Assembly: GCA_034509495.1 (NCBI GenBank)
Contig: CM067506.1
Coordinates: forward strand, 20,195,392-20,259,391
DNA: 64,000 nt
Reading direction: 5' to 3'
Source: Acestrorhynchus altus
Taxonomy: Eukaryota; Chordata; Actinopteri; Characiformes; Acestrorhynchidae
Shown here: positions 36,851 through 48,505 of the stretch, one piece after another
Position numbering within the stretch: position 1 is the stretch's first letter
Layout: each line of letters begins with the position of its first letter
Translations under genes and position numbers: made by a program
The notes under the pieces: model-generated
The model's input: the letters and a program-made list of their open reading frames with translations, nothing else
What the model was told of the DNA's origin: nothing
Databases searched by the model: none

Positions 36851-38074
36851 ACGTCTGTTGTAATACTCAGGTGTACTGAAGTAATGATAGTTTGATGGTG
36901 GACATAATTGTAACAGTAGCAGCTAATTAGGGTCTGTGTTAATTTCTACATAGTTGGTGATGGCAGATGGCCACTAGTCTAGGGCAGAGTGGGAAGTGAG
37001 AGAGACAGCTGTGGCTACAGTGGAATTCTTTTTTAGTTGTGTCTACTGTTCTTTGTATTGAAGCCAAATAATTCACTGGGAATAGAACGCTGTCAGTTCT
37101 GTTATGTCAGATTACAGACAGCCCTATTGGCTAGCATTAAGATGAGTGACTGGGGGCCATTCTACCCACACAGAGAGAGAAGCCAATTGTGCTCTCAGAG
37201 ACTCCTGGCTACAGATGACTGTGGCATCACTAAAAAATCAAACTGTCTCTCCTGAAAACTGGGTAAATTCTTAAATGGCATTCAGTTCCATCCACTTCAA
37301 GCATAAATGATGGATTATCCACACAAACAGTAGACGTTTCTTGGGTATTCTTCTATTTAAAATGTTCAGATAATTCTGATAATCATGAATACATGAATAC
37401 AGATGATAATGAAACACTGGGCTGCTGTTTTGAGTGTTTGGCAAATATAGCACATTCCAAAGGCATCTATACTTCTTCACAGGGTACAGTAAGAGTAGCT
37501 ACAGTAAAAGGTAGATTTTAGATATTCTATCATTAAGCAGAGAGTGGTAAAACCCTGAATTCCTAATGCTGATATATGCAGATGCTGGGTGGTAAATATA
37601 GCTCATATTCTCCAGTTCTCCCAGAAGGGAGTTGGACTCTGACTGAGTTTGGTTTAATGAAACTACCTGCCCCAGTTTTCCCTGTAGCCACTGCTTTCTC
37701 TTTCACTCTGAGGGAGGGTTTGAGTAGGGGTGGGGGTGATTGCTTGTGGGTGGGGGTGTGTGATACTTCAAGGTAAGCCGTGAAGCATGACCAAACTCTA
37801 TCTGTGCTGTGCAGAGACTCAAGCATGTCATGTGTGTAATAGAGAAATAGGAAATGGATGAGTGTGGGCCTGATTAGAAAGGGCTCCTCCTCAGAGGGGG
37901 ACCTGAGGAGGTGCAGAAGCGAGGGGAGGAACTGAATAATAATAATTTACACTGGTATGGCATATATCTAATAACTGCCTGCCACTTCTTGCTACATAGG
38001 CTCTGGCACTTTGTTGAATGCCAGTGAATCTGCTCTCTGCAGTGAAGGCCATGAAATCTTGTAAAAACAGTAAA
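36851..38074. other. noncoding stretch with G-rich segment
   Basis: No gene recognised. A G-rich plus-strand tract at 37712-37756 has six runs of three to five G. The part 37860-38070 is non-repetitive and could be conserved noncoding. Confidence 0.45.
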
Positions 38075-38320
38075 TAATTAGAATGAGGTGCAGCAAATCA
38101 GCTGCAAATGATTAGACCATCATTAGAAAGGACTTAGGAGGCTGTCTTATTTAAACCTCAGATATTAGTTTGGTTTGCTCTTAATTGAGTGGTATCACCA
38201 TGGCAAGATCCAAAGAGCTCTATGAGGCCTTCAGAAAGAAGGTTGTAGATGCAGATGAGTCTGAGAAGGGATTTTAAAAAACGTTCCACTGTCTGAAAAA
38301 TAAATTACAAGTGAAGAATG
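38075..38320 (+). mobile_element. 5' end of a Tc1-like transposon, second family
   Basis: ATCACCATGGCAAGATCCAA starts a frame reading MARSKELYEAFRKKVVDADE, the N-terminal DNA-binding start of a fish Tc1-like transposase. An in-frame stop follows within 30 codons, together with a small deletion before the CCACTGTCTGAAAAATAAAT segment. The 5' untranslated part (GAATGAGGTGCAGCAAATCA) belongs to the same family by recollection. The antisense fragment at 8146 is probably a central piece of this family. Confidence 0.7.
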
Positions 38321-39051
38321 TTTAAAACATGGTGATAAATTAGTGTTATTGTTATGTTTGCTAAGAGTGCACTTAAAAAAACAGTACATTTTAGGGCTTT
38401 GCAATTAATTGAAAGTCAAGTCTGTGACATGGAAGCAGCTTAAGAAAAATGCTATGTCCATCCTTTATTTCTATATTTAGGTAAATGTTCAGTTAATTGT
38501 GATATTGTTTTGAGATCAATGACAAGATTTGAGATTACTGCATAATAAATATCACAATCAATGCAGCAACTATTAAAATTAGAATTTATACTGCACACAA
38601 TCTGCAAATGTTACATTCATATATTTAATTGCAGTGGTATTTTAAAGGGGGAAATTTAATGTTTAGGCATACAATTGTATTGGCTGCCAATGACACCTTT
38701 TGATAATGCATTTGACATTTCCTTAAAAGCAAAACAAAACAACAACAACAAAAATAAAATTAAAAAAGGGGAGAAAGAAAGGAAGGAAGGAAGGAAAGAA
38801 GGAAGAAAGAATGAAAGTTAAATTATTTCTTCCTCTTCAAATGGTCATATGTTCCAGTGTAAAAATGTTCTTTATTGAACTAAAACATTTGCAGGTGCAA
38901 ATGTTTTACCCTTTCATAAACTTTTTGAAATGTTGTGATGAGAGAAAGTGAGAGTGTAATGAGGATCTGCTGTCCTTGGATACATCAGCAAGTGTGGTGA
39001 GGATGTCACCATCTCCAGGACTGTGACTTCCTATCCGAACCAGAAACCCTG
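38321..39051. other. noncoding stretch, A-rich and purine repeat
   Basis: No gene. AT-rich with an A-rich tract followed by a (GGAA)n-type purine repeat at about 38765-38810. Confidence 0.6.
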
Positions 39052-39593
39052 TGTCATGTCTGTCACTTGTCAGTCCTGTCTCCCCTGTCAGTTCCTCCCA
39101 TGTGCTCCACATGGTTTGTGTTTGTTCAGTCCTCTTCTCCTCCCTCATTCCTCCCATTACCACCTGTGTCTAATCTGTTTACCTGCCCCCTCATTAATTT
39201 GTCCTAGGTGTTATCTATGTCATTTAGTACTTAAGACCCTCATCTCATCCTATCTTTGTCAGTCCACTGCGAAGGTCATCTGCATTTCATTGTTACTGCA
39301 TCTGATTTTGTTATTGTTACTGTTATAATGAGTTTCTATGTCTGTGTTCTGTCTGTTAATCTGTGTTATATTCTGTTATACTGTTTCTGTTATACTTTGT
39401 TATACTTCAGTGATACTGTATTATTTCCTACATATGTTAGTGTTAACATTTGTGTTTGGTATTGTTAGTCTTTGTTTACTGTATTGGTCAGTATATTCAG
39501 TTTGTTTTGTGCTTCATGTTTAACATCAAATCTTCAACAGCTGCGTTTACCTTGCAACCCTTAGTCATCTGTTCCATCTGTCCAATCCTGACA
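39052..39593 (+). mobile_element. LTR-like block (family 1), extended
   Basis: Begins TGTCATGTCTGTCACTTGTC and ends GTCCAATCCTGACA. The order CTCCCATGTGCTCCACATGG, ATTAATTTGTCCTAGGTGTT, TAGTACTTAAGACCCTC and TCAGTCCACTGCG parallels the 10312 copy. A TGTTATACT-rich stretch (39296-39425) lengthens this copy to 542 bases. No gag or pol follows; the next element is a LINE. Confidence 0.6.
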
Positions 39594-39689
39594 CCCTGGA
39601 AGAACGCAGAGGTCTGAACTCTGCTGGAAGTCGGGGCTGCATTCAGGTCTGGTGATTCACAGGAACTCAGCAGGGAAAGAAGAGAGCTG

Positions 39690-41193
39690 AATGCAGGTAT
39701 TAAGAGGGCCCAGGATCCATGGTGCATGTGGAAGGGCATCGAGTGGAAGGGCATCACAGACTAGAACACACTATGCACAATGCCCCTCTCATTGCCTGAT
39801 GCTCTCAACAGGTTCTACACCCACTTTGAGGACCCAAACACACCCCCCAGCACCAGACCTACCCCTCACCACCTGGAGAGAAGTCCCTCAGCATGATTCC
39901 AGCAGAAGTAAGGAGGACCCTCAGGAAGAGTAATCTGTACAAAGCTACTGGTCCAGAAAACATCCCTGGGAGGGTGCGCCATCATCCCATTTCCCAAGAG
40001 CTCCACAGAGCTACCCAGTAGCTCTCACCCGATAGTCACAAAAGGCTTTAAAAGACTGGTTATGACCCCACATCAAAGCTACCGTTAATGTCAGCGGGGA
40101 CCCACACCAATATGCATACTGCGAGAACTGATCCACAGAGGACGCCATCTCCTCTGTGGTCCACACTGCCCTCACCCACCTAGAGTGTAAGGATTCCTAT
40201 GTCCAAATGATCTTTGTGGACTTCACATCCGCTTTTAACACCTTGATTCTTCAGACCCTGGCTCACAAAATCCTCACCTTTGGAGTGAGCTCCTCTCTCT
40301 GTAATTGGGTACAGGACTTCCTGACAAACAAGCTGCAGTATGTGAGAATCTGCAACATCTCCTCCTCCAACATAAACCTCAGCACTGGCTCCCCTCGGGG
40401 CTATGTGTTGAGCCCCCTCCTATTTCACGACTGCTCATCTATATGAATGCTCATCTCCCCCCCTAAAATCTGCTTGTCCAGCAGAGTTATACTGAAAGTC
40501 GAATGTGTAGAATGTGAACAAAAAGATGAGAGCACAGTCCCCTGTGGTGCTCCTCTGCTGCTAATCACTGTCTCAGAAGTGCAGTCCTTCAACCTAACAT
40601 TTGGAGGTACTTACAGGTGCTTGGGTGTACATCTGAGTAATAACCTCACCTGGAGTAACAACACTTCCAGTATGTTCAGGAAGGCACATCAGGCAGTTGA
40701 GGTTTGTCGGGATGGTCAGTCCTCACCTCATTTTACAGATGTGCAGTGGAGAGTGTCTGTGGTCCAACATCAATGTGTAGCATGAAAGCTGCTCTACTGC
40801 AGAGAGGAAGGCTCTGCAGTGGGTGGTGAAGGCTGCATAGTGGAATGTTGGTGTCAGCCTCCACACCACCACACCATTTACACTTCCAGATGCAGGAAGA
40901 GGGCCACCTGCATCATGAAGGAGCCCATTCTCTCTCTTCTCTTCACTCATCAGCTGCTACATTCATATCCATCTACTTATAACTGTGATTCATGTTGATG
41001 TTTACTACCTATTGTCATTATTATTCATTGTATTATATTTATTATTTTATTTTATTAACATTTCTTGCCTATATTTATACATACATTGCTTTTTGGGTGT
41101 AACTGGGATCTTGTGATGATAATTTTGTTCCACCACATGTACCACATGAGGAGCAACTGACAATAAATCTCCTTGAATCCTTGAATTTAACAG
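39690..41193 (+). mobile_element. Rex1/BS-like LINE, broken
   Basis: Plus-strand translation with several frame breaks gives LPDALNRFYTHFED (near 39790), VRRTLRKSNLYKATGPEN (near 39908), then the polymerase frame 40156-40446 with motif A FVDFTSAFNTL (catalytic Asp kept), NWVQDFLTNKLQYVRI and LSTGSPRGYVLSPLLF. The segment that should hold the FADD motif is deleted. The C-terminal part (40447-40785) has YRCLGVHLSNNLTWS, followed by RKRATCIMKEP in a shifted frame. It ends with GACAATAAATCTCCTTGAA and a CCTTGAAT repeat, a typical 3' tail. Inactive. Confidence 0.85.
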
Positions 41194-42960
41194 GAAACTC
41201 TGTCAGTGCTCCCTTTCTTGAGAGAAAATGAAACTTTGAAACTAAATAACCAACATCACTGTGCTTTAATGGAATGCAAATACTAAAGTGTCCTTCATTA
41301 TCCAAATGGCGTACGTGCTTGTATGGTAATATCAGATAAAATGAGCCTTTGCATAAATTATAAGATTTCAACCTATTCAACCTATTCCCCTTATTCTAGG
41401 GGAACAGTTCCTAGGTGCTGATATCTGATGTGAGTGAGGCACATGGTGTGATGAGAAAATTATGGTATAGTTTTGACAACCTATATATATATATATATTA
41501 GAACTACCAATTTCCCAACCCTGTTAGGACTCTTCCCCATCACATACAATGCTTCTGACAGTATGAGGGTGAAGACAAGCACACGCCTCTTCCTATTCAT
41601 GTGAAGCTAGCCACTGGCTTTTTTCAAACTAACACCATTGCATCATTGCTAGGCAGCCAACATGCTCAAAAGAAAATGTCTTTCAAAAGAAAAAAATCTG
41701 CCCTCTGGATTGTTTCAAGACAATTTCAAATTGATATGTGCTGTTTATTGTTACTCACTGACAACTCTGTTCGGTTGTGCAAGAGGATAAACAGTTCTTG
41801 TACAAAAGAGTAGGAAATTATGGATTCTCTCCATCTCTGAGATATGGAACATCCATTCCTGCTTTGTAGTCATTCTATTCTAAAGGTGCCTTTGAAAATT
41901 TTATGTTAACTTCTTTGCAAAGTCACATATTTTAGCCACAGTTTTAAGGGAACAGCATACAGGCATATTGACAGCTCAGCATTTCTGGTTCTGAGTTTAG
42001 TGTACGTATGAACATACACCTAATTCAAAGCACTTCACTGCAACAAGAAGAGATGGAAGATGTGTATGATCAAAAAAGACTTAGATTTTCAAATACTGTT
42101 CCTAAGTAGCAGGAAAAAAAATGATCTCTGGAACATCAACAGATTTCATAATTTCATAGCAAATAATATTCTTTGTAGTACCCAAAAAATCCTTCACTTG
42201 TTACATATATTCAATCATTGTAAAGAATAATATAAGCATTCAAGTGTCTGAGATGTCAGAGTTCTACACATAACCATTGCATAAAGAACTAAAGAACTGT
42301 CGAAGAGGCCCTTTTTAAGTGTACAGCTCATAGAATCCAGTAGAAATAAAAGCTCTTGGGACTTGGTCTTCTACTGACTGGCCTTCTACTGTTTTCAATT
42401 CAACATTATGCAGATTTATTCGATGCCTCACTCAATATTACTGTCAGAAACGTATTTAATTTATGATGAGAGACGTTAGGCATTCGAATAATTTCATGTA
42501 ATATTGATATCATAGCAGTCTGTCTCACAAATAGGCCCACAAAACATAAAGGAATTAAAAGGGATCCTTTAAATTATTCCCTTTCAATGAGGCACTATAG
42601 CTCAGTGTGCAATCACTACTCCTCTCAAACTGAATAATTAAGTTTATATAATTGTACTTGGGTCATGCACCATATCCTACATTACTTTTTTATTTTTATT
42701 TTTTAAATTCATCTTAGGTTCATTTTATTCAGCACATGCAGAGTGGTTTTCAACAACCATGGTGTACTGCATGTTTGTATTTTCATGCTATGCTTGAATT
42801 AAAACAATACCAGTGATTGGTATTTCAGGGCCAGCATGTCAAAGTCCACCCCAGGATTTTGTTCCAACTGTCTGGGGGGCTGTGCTGCAGTAGTAGGAGT
42901 TAGTAGGGGCTCTGCCCACTATTTCTATTAGTATTGGTCAAATCAGTATTGATTGCAATC
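41194..42960. other. noncoding stretch, nothing recognised
   Basis: AT-rich with a short TA repeat near 41483-41499. No gene or mobile element recognised. Confidence 0.5.
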
Positions 42961-43745
42961 ATCATTCACATATTACATTTACATTTATGGCCTTTAGCAA
43001 ATGTCCTTATCCTGAGTGACTAACAAAATTGCTTTGCTGTTCACTCTGAAAATATCCTCAGCTAGACAATGCTAGAATCCAGAGATTCCTCATGCTATGT
43101 GCTGTTGAAACACGTCAGATTGGGGACTAACAAGATTCAGTATTTGAGTTAAATACTCTTTAAAGAGATGTGTCTTCAGTCTTTGTTTGAACACAGTGAG
43201 GGACACAACTGTTCGGACCCCCAGAGGAAGTTCATTATATGATTTTGGTGCCAGAACAGAAAAGAGTCTGGATGCATGTTTTCCTTGCAATGTAAGGGAT
43301 GGTGGGTTCACAATCTGTGCCGCTGCATTCTGGATGAGTTGCAAGGGTCTGATGGTCTGCATAGGAAGGCCAGCTAGAAGGGAGTTGCAAAAGTCTAGTC
43401 TTGAAATGTAAAGAGACTGAACAGGCACCTAAGTGGACAGAAGCACCTTTCTAGACAGAAAGGGTCGAATTCTCCTGATGTTGTAAACGAGAAATCTGCA
43501 TGACCACATCAGGTTTGCACCATGAGCTGAGAATGATACCTCGTCAAGCACAACTACACCAAGGCTTCTTGCTTCTGCAATGGAGTGACCAGTGAGTTCT
43601 CAAGGGAAATGGTAAGATCCGAATGAGGACAACTGGTTCCAGGAATGAGTAGTAGCTCAGATTGCTGGGGTTGAGTTTGATGTGATGGGATGCCATTTGT
43701 GATGAGGCAAGCTGAGTCAAAACCCAATCCATAGCACAAGCCCTT
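42961..43745 (-). mobile_element. L2-like LINE, 3' half, broken
   Basis: Minus-strand frames from 43745 give ELLLIPGTSCPHSDLTISLE. After a shift come IRRIRPFLSRKV (near 43440-43480) and then RLDFCNSLLAGLPMQTIRPL and LQLIQNAAAQIV in 43428-43090. This is the region after the polymerase in L2-type LINEs. The 3' untranslated end (42961-43060) reads, on the minus strand, GAGTGAACAGCAAAGCA and GCCATAAATGTAAATGTAAT. The same tail occurs in the other orientation at 45105-45205. It may be the same family as 2806-3590. Confidence 0.85.
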
Positions 43746-44988
43746 CAAGCTTCAATTACAACTGAACTTGATCTACCATCTTTCATGATGGATGGAAGAC
43801 AAGCATTCCGACAGATTTTCTGTCTTGTCATCTAAGTGCTGAGACAAACTTCCTTTGAATGTCTGATTAGCATTAGCATTAGCATAGTCGTGCGATGAAC
43901 ACTGACCATCAGTTCAAAAGTACTTAAGTCATCACTAATCTTCCACTTAAAGACTTATGATTGTACTCATGTTTAACTTCATTTGACATTCAGGCATGTG
44001 AGCATAGTATATCTAGGAATCCACACTGTCTTTTGTATTTGCCAGAACCTAAGTGTGAGGTAACTTTTGAACTGTAGCCTACAAACAAGAATACTTTCTG
44101 AATAAGTGTCTGTGGTTGGGCACATGCACACTAGAATGTACGCAGTAAGAGAGGGGGATTTAGAGATCTGTTAACGGGTATACATGCATGGTGGTCAGGT
44201 CTGGCTATGAGCCTGAATTTTCTTCCCAGCTGTTGTTATTCTGGATTGTGGTGAATGGACTCTGGGTGCTGCCATGCCCATAATAAATGCCAATAAATGT
44301 TCCCCAAATACACCACACTTGTCTCCTGCCTATTCTCTCCATGGAGGACCAGGCACGTATTTAGCTATCCCCTCTTTGCATCTCCCTCCTGGGAGAGTTC
44401 GCCCATGCACCCCATTTGTTACAACACTTTTGTAAATTGCTATGGAGAAAGGGTCTACTAAATGCTTTAATTGCTTTGTGGACGCTTCTGGGTTTGCTAT
44501 GATCGCGCTTGCCTGCATTAATGGTAAACTGGGTTCTTTCCACTCTCCTTTGTGGAAATGTGTTTTTTTTTCTGGTTACAATGTATATAAACCTTTGGTG
44601 TAATTATATTTGGAAACTGTCATAATATTGACTTTTGTCAATACATTTAAGCTCTGCTGTCTCAGAAACAAAAGCTTTCTCTTGTGGAGAATTGTTCATT
44701 TATCATTTGTCATAGGCACTGAACTGTTCACCCAGAGCTAACACAATAATTTGTGTGCATTACAATATAATGATTAATTAGCATAGTGATACCAAATTAT
44801 ATAATTTTCATGAGTGAAGGATACGTAATGGTTGGTGTAGTGATTTGCCCTTCCTGTGGCAGAACAGGCTTTAGGTGTTTTCCAACTACATACTAATTAG
44901 TAATATTAACTAGTTTTGAATAGGTAATATGTAAAATGAATATCACAGTTGAGTACTCAAATATCAACCATGCATAGTAAAAAATTGT
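43746..44988. other. noncoding stretch with possible repeat scraps
   Basis: No gene. CACTTTTGTAAATTGCTATG and GGGTCTACTAAATGCTTTAA at 44425-44470 look like a decayed copy of the L2 tail at 45105. AATAAATGCCAATAAATG near 44282 followed by a pyrimidine-rich stretch could be the end of an unidentified LTR. TTAGCATTAGCATTAGCA occurs near 43865. Confidence 0.4.
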
Positions 44989-45104
44989 TGTCATGTATTC
45001 AGTCCTGGTTTGTTTCTTACGTGCTTCTATCACGTGTGTCTTGTTTTGGTCTTTAGTCTCCACCCATTCCCAGCTGTGTCTGATGGGTAACTGTGCCCCT
45101 TTGT

Positions 45105-45205
45105 AATTGTCTACTAGCTAATGATATTCTGAGTGAACAGCAAAGCACTTTTGTAAATCGTGCTGGATAAGGGCATCTGCTAAATGCCATAAATGTAATG
45201 TAAAT
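45105..45205 (+). mobile_element. L2-like LINE 3' tail, severely 5'-truncated
   Basis: GAGTGAACAGCAAAGCACTT, TGGATAAGGGCATCTGCTAA and ATGCCATAAATGTAATGT match the reverse complement of 42961-43060. Only about 100 bases of the 3' end are present, the usual outcome of incomplete target-primed reverse transcription. It sits inside the LTR-like block, so it is younger than that block. Confidence 0.85.
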
Positions 45206-45242
45206 ATAAATGTCCCTGCTGTGTTTAATGTTCCTCATGTTC

Positions 45243-45245
<3 letters not shown>

Positions 45246-45302
<57 letters not shown>
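45246..45302. repeat. (TA)n microsatellite
   Basis: About 28 TA units, located inside the LTR-like block shortly after the L2 tail. Confidence 0.95.
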
Positions 45303-45305
<3 letters not shown>

Positions 45306-45453
45306 CCTCGTCTCAGTTTGTGGTTGTGAGTCTACTGGTTTTGTCATGTTATCTGGCTTAGTTTCCTGTATCCTATTTATCAAGTGTCTACATCAAGAAA
45401 CCCCTGACTACTTCCACTTCCTCAACCAGTCTTTTAAGTTTGCGTTCCTGACA

Positions 45454-46119
45454 GATAGACTCACCTACTGAGGGAAGTAGTAGGGGACTACAGGTTCAAC
45501 CACCCAAGCTGCGCCTGCGCCTGCGCAATGCACTGCAGCCTGAATTGCCTCTTTCCGGAGGTTGACTCTAGTGCCCGTGCCTGTGTCTGTTCCTGTCCCT
45601 GTTCTTACTCTGGTGTGTAGTATGCAGTTGAGACCAGTTGATTTCCTGGCTGGGAAAAATACACTGTGCTACACACAGTCCTTGGACAATAGTCATGCTA
45701 GTGATTCATGCACCTTGCACTACAAAATAATAGATTTGTGTTTTTTGAGGAAACAGGAAGCATTTGTTAAACTTGCACTCCTTATCCCACTTACGAAGAA
45801 ATCATACATTCAGAAAAGGTGTGGAGTTTAATGAGGCATCTGTGTATTATAAAACAAAGTGCACGGTTTGAAGGCACAGTAATTGAAGCTGAAAGTCACT
45901 TCAGTTGAAGTAAAGAGGATGCTTTCCAGTAGTCTAACCGTAAATCATAGGAAACCCTGTTGCACTAAAAGATAATTTAAAAGTATTTCATGGGCAAAAA
46001 ATTATTTGTTAGGACTTTCTGTAACATTTGGCACAACAACTGTTATTGTCTTTGGCCTATAGTTACAGTGTCATAATGAATACTGGGAGAGTTGTGATAT
46101 TATGATATTGGTTGGAAGA
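45454..46119. other. noncoding stretch, nothing recognised
   Basis: A short CTGCGC repeat lies near 45508-45526, and a CTGTGCC/CTGTTCC-like imperfect repeat near 45573-45605. The 89-codon frame at 45562 begins inside that repeat and has no known motif. Confidence 0.45.
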
Positions 46120-46803
46120 ATAACTAGTGTCCTGTTCTACACTGTGGTGTGCGGGCAGCATATCCAAGAAGGACACATACAGGCTGGACAAATTGATCAG
46201 GCGGGCTGGCTCTGTGGTTGTCACAAAGCTGGACACTCTGGTGTCAGTGGCAGAGAAGAGGACTCTGAGGAAACTACTGGACATCATGGACAATGCCAGT
46301 CACCCTCTACACACTGTCATCATCCACCAGAGGAGCCTGTTCAGTGACAGACTGCACCTTCCCAAGTGCAGGAACAATAGACTTAAGAATTCTTTTCTCC
46401 CGCACGTCATCAGACTGTACAACTCCTCTCTGGGGCGGAGGAGTGCTAACAGGAGAATAGAGGGTGGGAACGAGTAGGAACCAACCAATCAACCTGCAAC
46501 CTGACAACCCACACAATGCAATAAACAGATTAAAAGGCCAATAATAATGTGCAATATCCCCTCCTACAGGACTAATTTTGCATGCACTATTTATATATAT
46601 ATATATATTGTATATTGTAATAGACTATTATGTATTCTTTATATTTATATAGTGTTTTCTTTACTAAATAATTATAACTTTCTTCTCTTTCCTGTACTGA
46701 TGCTGCTACTGGAACCTTAATTTCCCTGAGGGAACCCTCCCAAGGGATCAATAAACTTCTATTCTATCCTATCCTATCCCATCCTATCCTATCCTATCCT
46801 ACC
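46120..46803 (+). mobile_element. LINE 3' end with pentamer tail
   Basis: The frame 46127-46477 reads DTYRLDKLIRRAGSVVVTKL, LDTLVSVAEKRTLRKLLDIM, ASHPLHTVIIHQRSLFSDRL and FLPHVIRLYNSS, the C-terminal end of a Rex/CR1-type LINE protein. The 3' end has CCCTGAGGGAACCCTCCCAA and GGATCAATAAACTTCTATTC, followed by a (CCTAT)n tail from about 46756 to 46801. Polymerase and endonuclease are absent, so it is a 5'-truncated dead copy. This frame is longer and cleaner than most in the window, suggesting a younger insertion. Confidence 0.88.
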
Positions 46804-47689
46804 TAAATGACAGGGGGGCGTTTCAAGCTGGCTGTGAAATTAAATGACTCAAAAAAATAAGCACAGGTAAACTTTAATTATATGAAGCTCTATTTACTTA
46901 TCATGGGTGAAAAATGCTTGAGGAACATTTGTGAATGCACATAAGCAATATATTTACTCAAATGTTATTGAAGTAAATGGTATACTTTTGCTCAGTTGCA
47001 TTCTCTTCACAGTTTCTTTACTAGTGCATGTCAGAAGATATTGTGTAAAAGTTCATTCATGTTCATAATTCCATACAAAAAGTTTAACTTTAGTTTATAT
47101 TAGTTTAAGTTATATGTAAATTCAAAATAATATATTTAAACTCAAATCTGATACACAAGCTTCACTTCTGCTGGTGAGGATATCCAGCTCATCTTCTTTC
47201 TGATTTCCACACCCGAATTTGGAAAGCTTGCTTTTAAGGAGCCTGCAGTTCTTCCCACATTGTGCAGACCTGTCGAAGGAGTCAAAGGTTCTTAACAAAT
47301 AGGTGGTGGCAGTCAGAGCAGCTCCAAACATCAGTAGATGCACTTTGTACATTAACAATATAATTTACTCTCAGAGATGTCTTTTCTCAAACTTTAGTTA
47401 TTTCCACTATACACACAGCATGATCCCTTTTTCAAGTATAGACAGTGCTTTCACTAGCTTGAAACTTCATAATTTGTTCATTTCTGCTGCTTGGAAGTGA
47501 ATTGCCATTAGAGCACAGTAACAGTGCAATAGATTGCTCTTACTGTTGTTTTGAGTTAGGTAATAGATAGGGTAGTCTTGTAGTAAGAAGCATGAAACAG
47601 CATGTATCTGCTTGCATGTAACTCTCAGGTTTATATATATATATATATATATATATGCAAGAGATATTCCTCAAAAACTTTAAAAACAG
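46804..47689. other. noncoding stretch with one odd small frame
   Basis: Mostly AT-rich. A GC-richer island at 47150-47360 carries a minus-strand frame of 78 codons (47358-47122) that is listed separately. A TA repeat occurs at 47632-47656. Confidence 0.45.
47122..47358 (-). CDS. possible small coding exon or pseudo-exon, unrecognised
   Basis: A 78-codon minus-strand frame starts with Met codons (MLMYKVHLL) and a hydrophobic stretch (MFGAALTATTYLL, about residues 9-22). This is followed by a Cys- and Lys-containing part (CGKNCRLLKSKLSKFGCG) and an acidic segment (KEDELDIL). Its sequence is visibly GC-richer than its AT-rich surroundings. I recognise no family. No partner exon, clear splice donor or promoter could be identified. 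It may be a chance frame, a retroposed fragment or a first exon. Low confidence. Confidence 0.15.
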   Translation of the reverse strand: MLMYKVHLLMFGAALTATTYLLRTFDSFDRSAQCGKNCRLLKSKLSKFGCGNQKEDELDILTSRSEACVSDLSLNILF

Positions 47690-47940
47690 TTTTGACAGAT
47701 TTGATGTGAATAAACTCAAATGACCTGCACAGAACCCTGACCTCAATCCCAGTGAATTTTGGGATGAATTGAAGTGTTGAATGCGAGTCAGACTTTTTCT
47801 GACAACTTCGGTGCTTGACCTCAAAATGCTCTTTTGACGGAATGGACCAAACATCCCATAGAAAAACACCAAAGTCTTTGGGAAGAGCTTTGGTGTGAAG
47901 CTGAAATGGGGCAGCTCCATTTTATTTCCACGGTTTTGCA
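47690..47940 (+). mobile_element. Tc1-like transposon 3' end, third family
   Basis: ACAGAACCCTGACCTCAATC followed by CCCAGTGAATTTTGGGATGA encodes the NP-D-LNPSEFWDEL motif around the final catalytic Glu of Tc1/mariner transposases. CGGTGCTTGACCTCAAAATG, TCTTTTGACGGAATGGACC and GGGAAGAGCTTTGGTGTGAA give the C-terminal end. Everything before is missing. It differs from the 18855 and 38075 families. Confidence 0.75.
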
Positions 47941-47997
47941 ATTTTATTATACATGTGTATTATACATGTATCATTTATTTATAATAAATGGTTTTAT

Positions 47998-48371
47998 TAA
48001 AGGTCTTGTGCAAAAGAGGTAGTCGTAAGCAGTCTGAAGTCAAAACCAGCACCAACAAAGAAAGCTTAAGGGGCATACCAGTAGACATTATCAATAAACA
48101 AGCAAGAGGCCACACCAAAACAATGATAAAATCCAGGGTAAGGCAAAATGGTCATACACGATATGAGACAGAAACTCTGAGAGGCTGACAAAATTTGACA
48201 AATGACAGAATACAAACAGAATATAAATAGCATGAAATACTACAGGTGTGTGTAACCAGTATTCTGGTGATTGAGACAGCTGTGGAGCTATATGTTCATA
48301 ATCAGGTAAACAGGAAGTGTCCAGGGAAATCATGGGTAGTGTAGTCTGGTTGATGACGGGAAATATGACAC
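47998..48371 (-). mobile_element. LTR-like block (family 2)
   Basis: On the minus strand it begins TGTCATATTTCCCGTCATCA, followed by ACTACACTACCCATGATTTC, CACACACCTGTAGTATTTC and GCTATTTATATTCTG (possible TATA-like element near 48220). The layout resembles family 1 but the sequence differs. The other end is eroded. No coding region is attached. Confidence 0.45.
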
Positions 48372-48505
48372 AGTAATTATCAAAAATTACAATTGCATCT
48401 CTCAAGGGGTGTATATACTGGGCTGCGAATGAACAGTCAGTTACTGCATTTGATGTGTTGGTAAATGTGTTATATGAGTCCTATATCCTATGATGGGGTC
48501 AGAAC

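Larger units (their letters stand above)
44989..45453 (+). mobile_element. LTR-like block (family 1) with two internal insertions
   Basis: Starts TGTCATGTATTCAGTCC and ends GCGTTCCTGACA. TTTAGTCTCCACCCATTCC, GCTGTGTCTGATGGGTAAC and CATCAAGAAACCCCTGACTA fit the family pattern. It is interrupted by an L2 tail (45105-45205) and a TA microsatellite (45246-45302). Confidence 0.55.
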
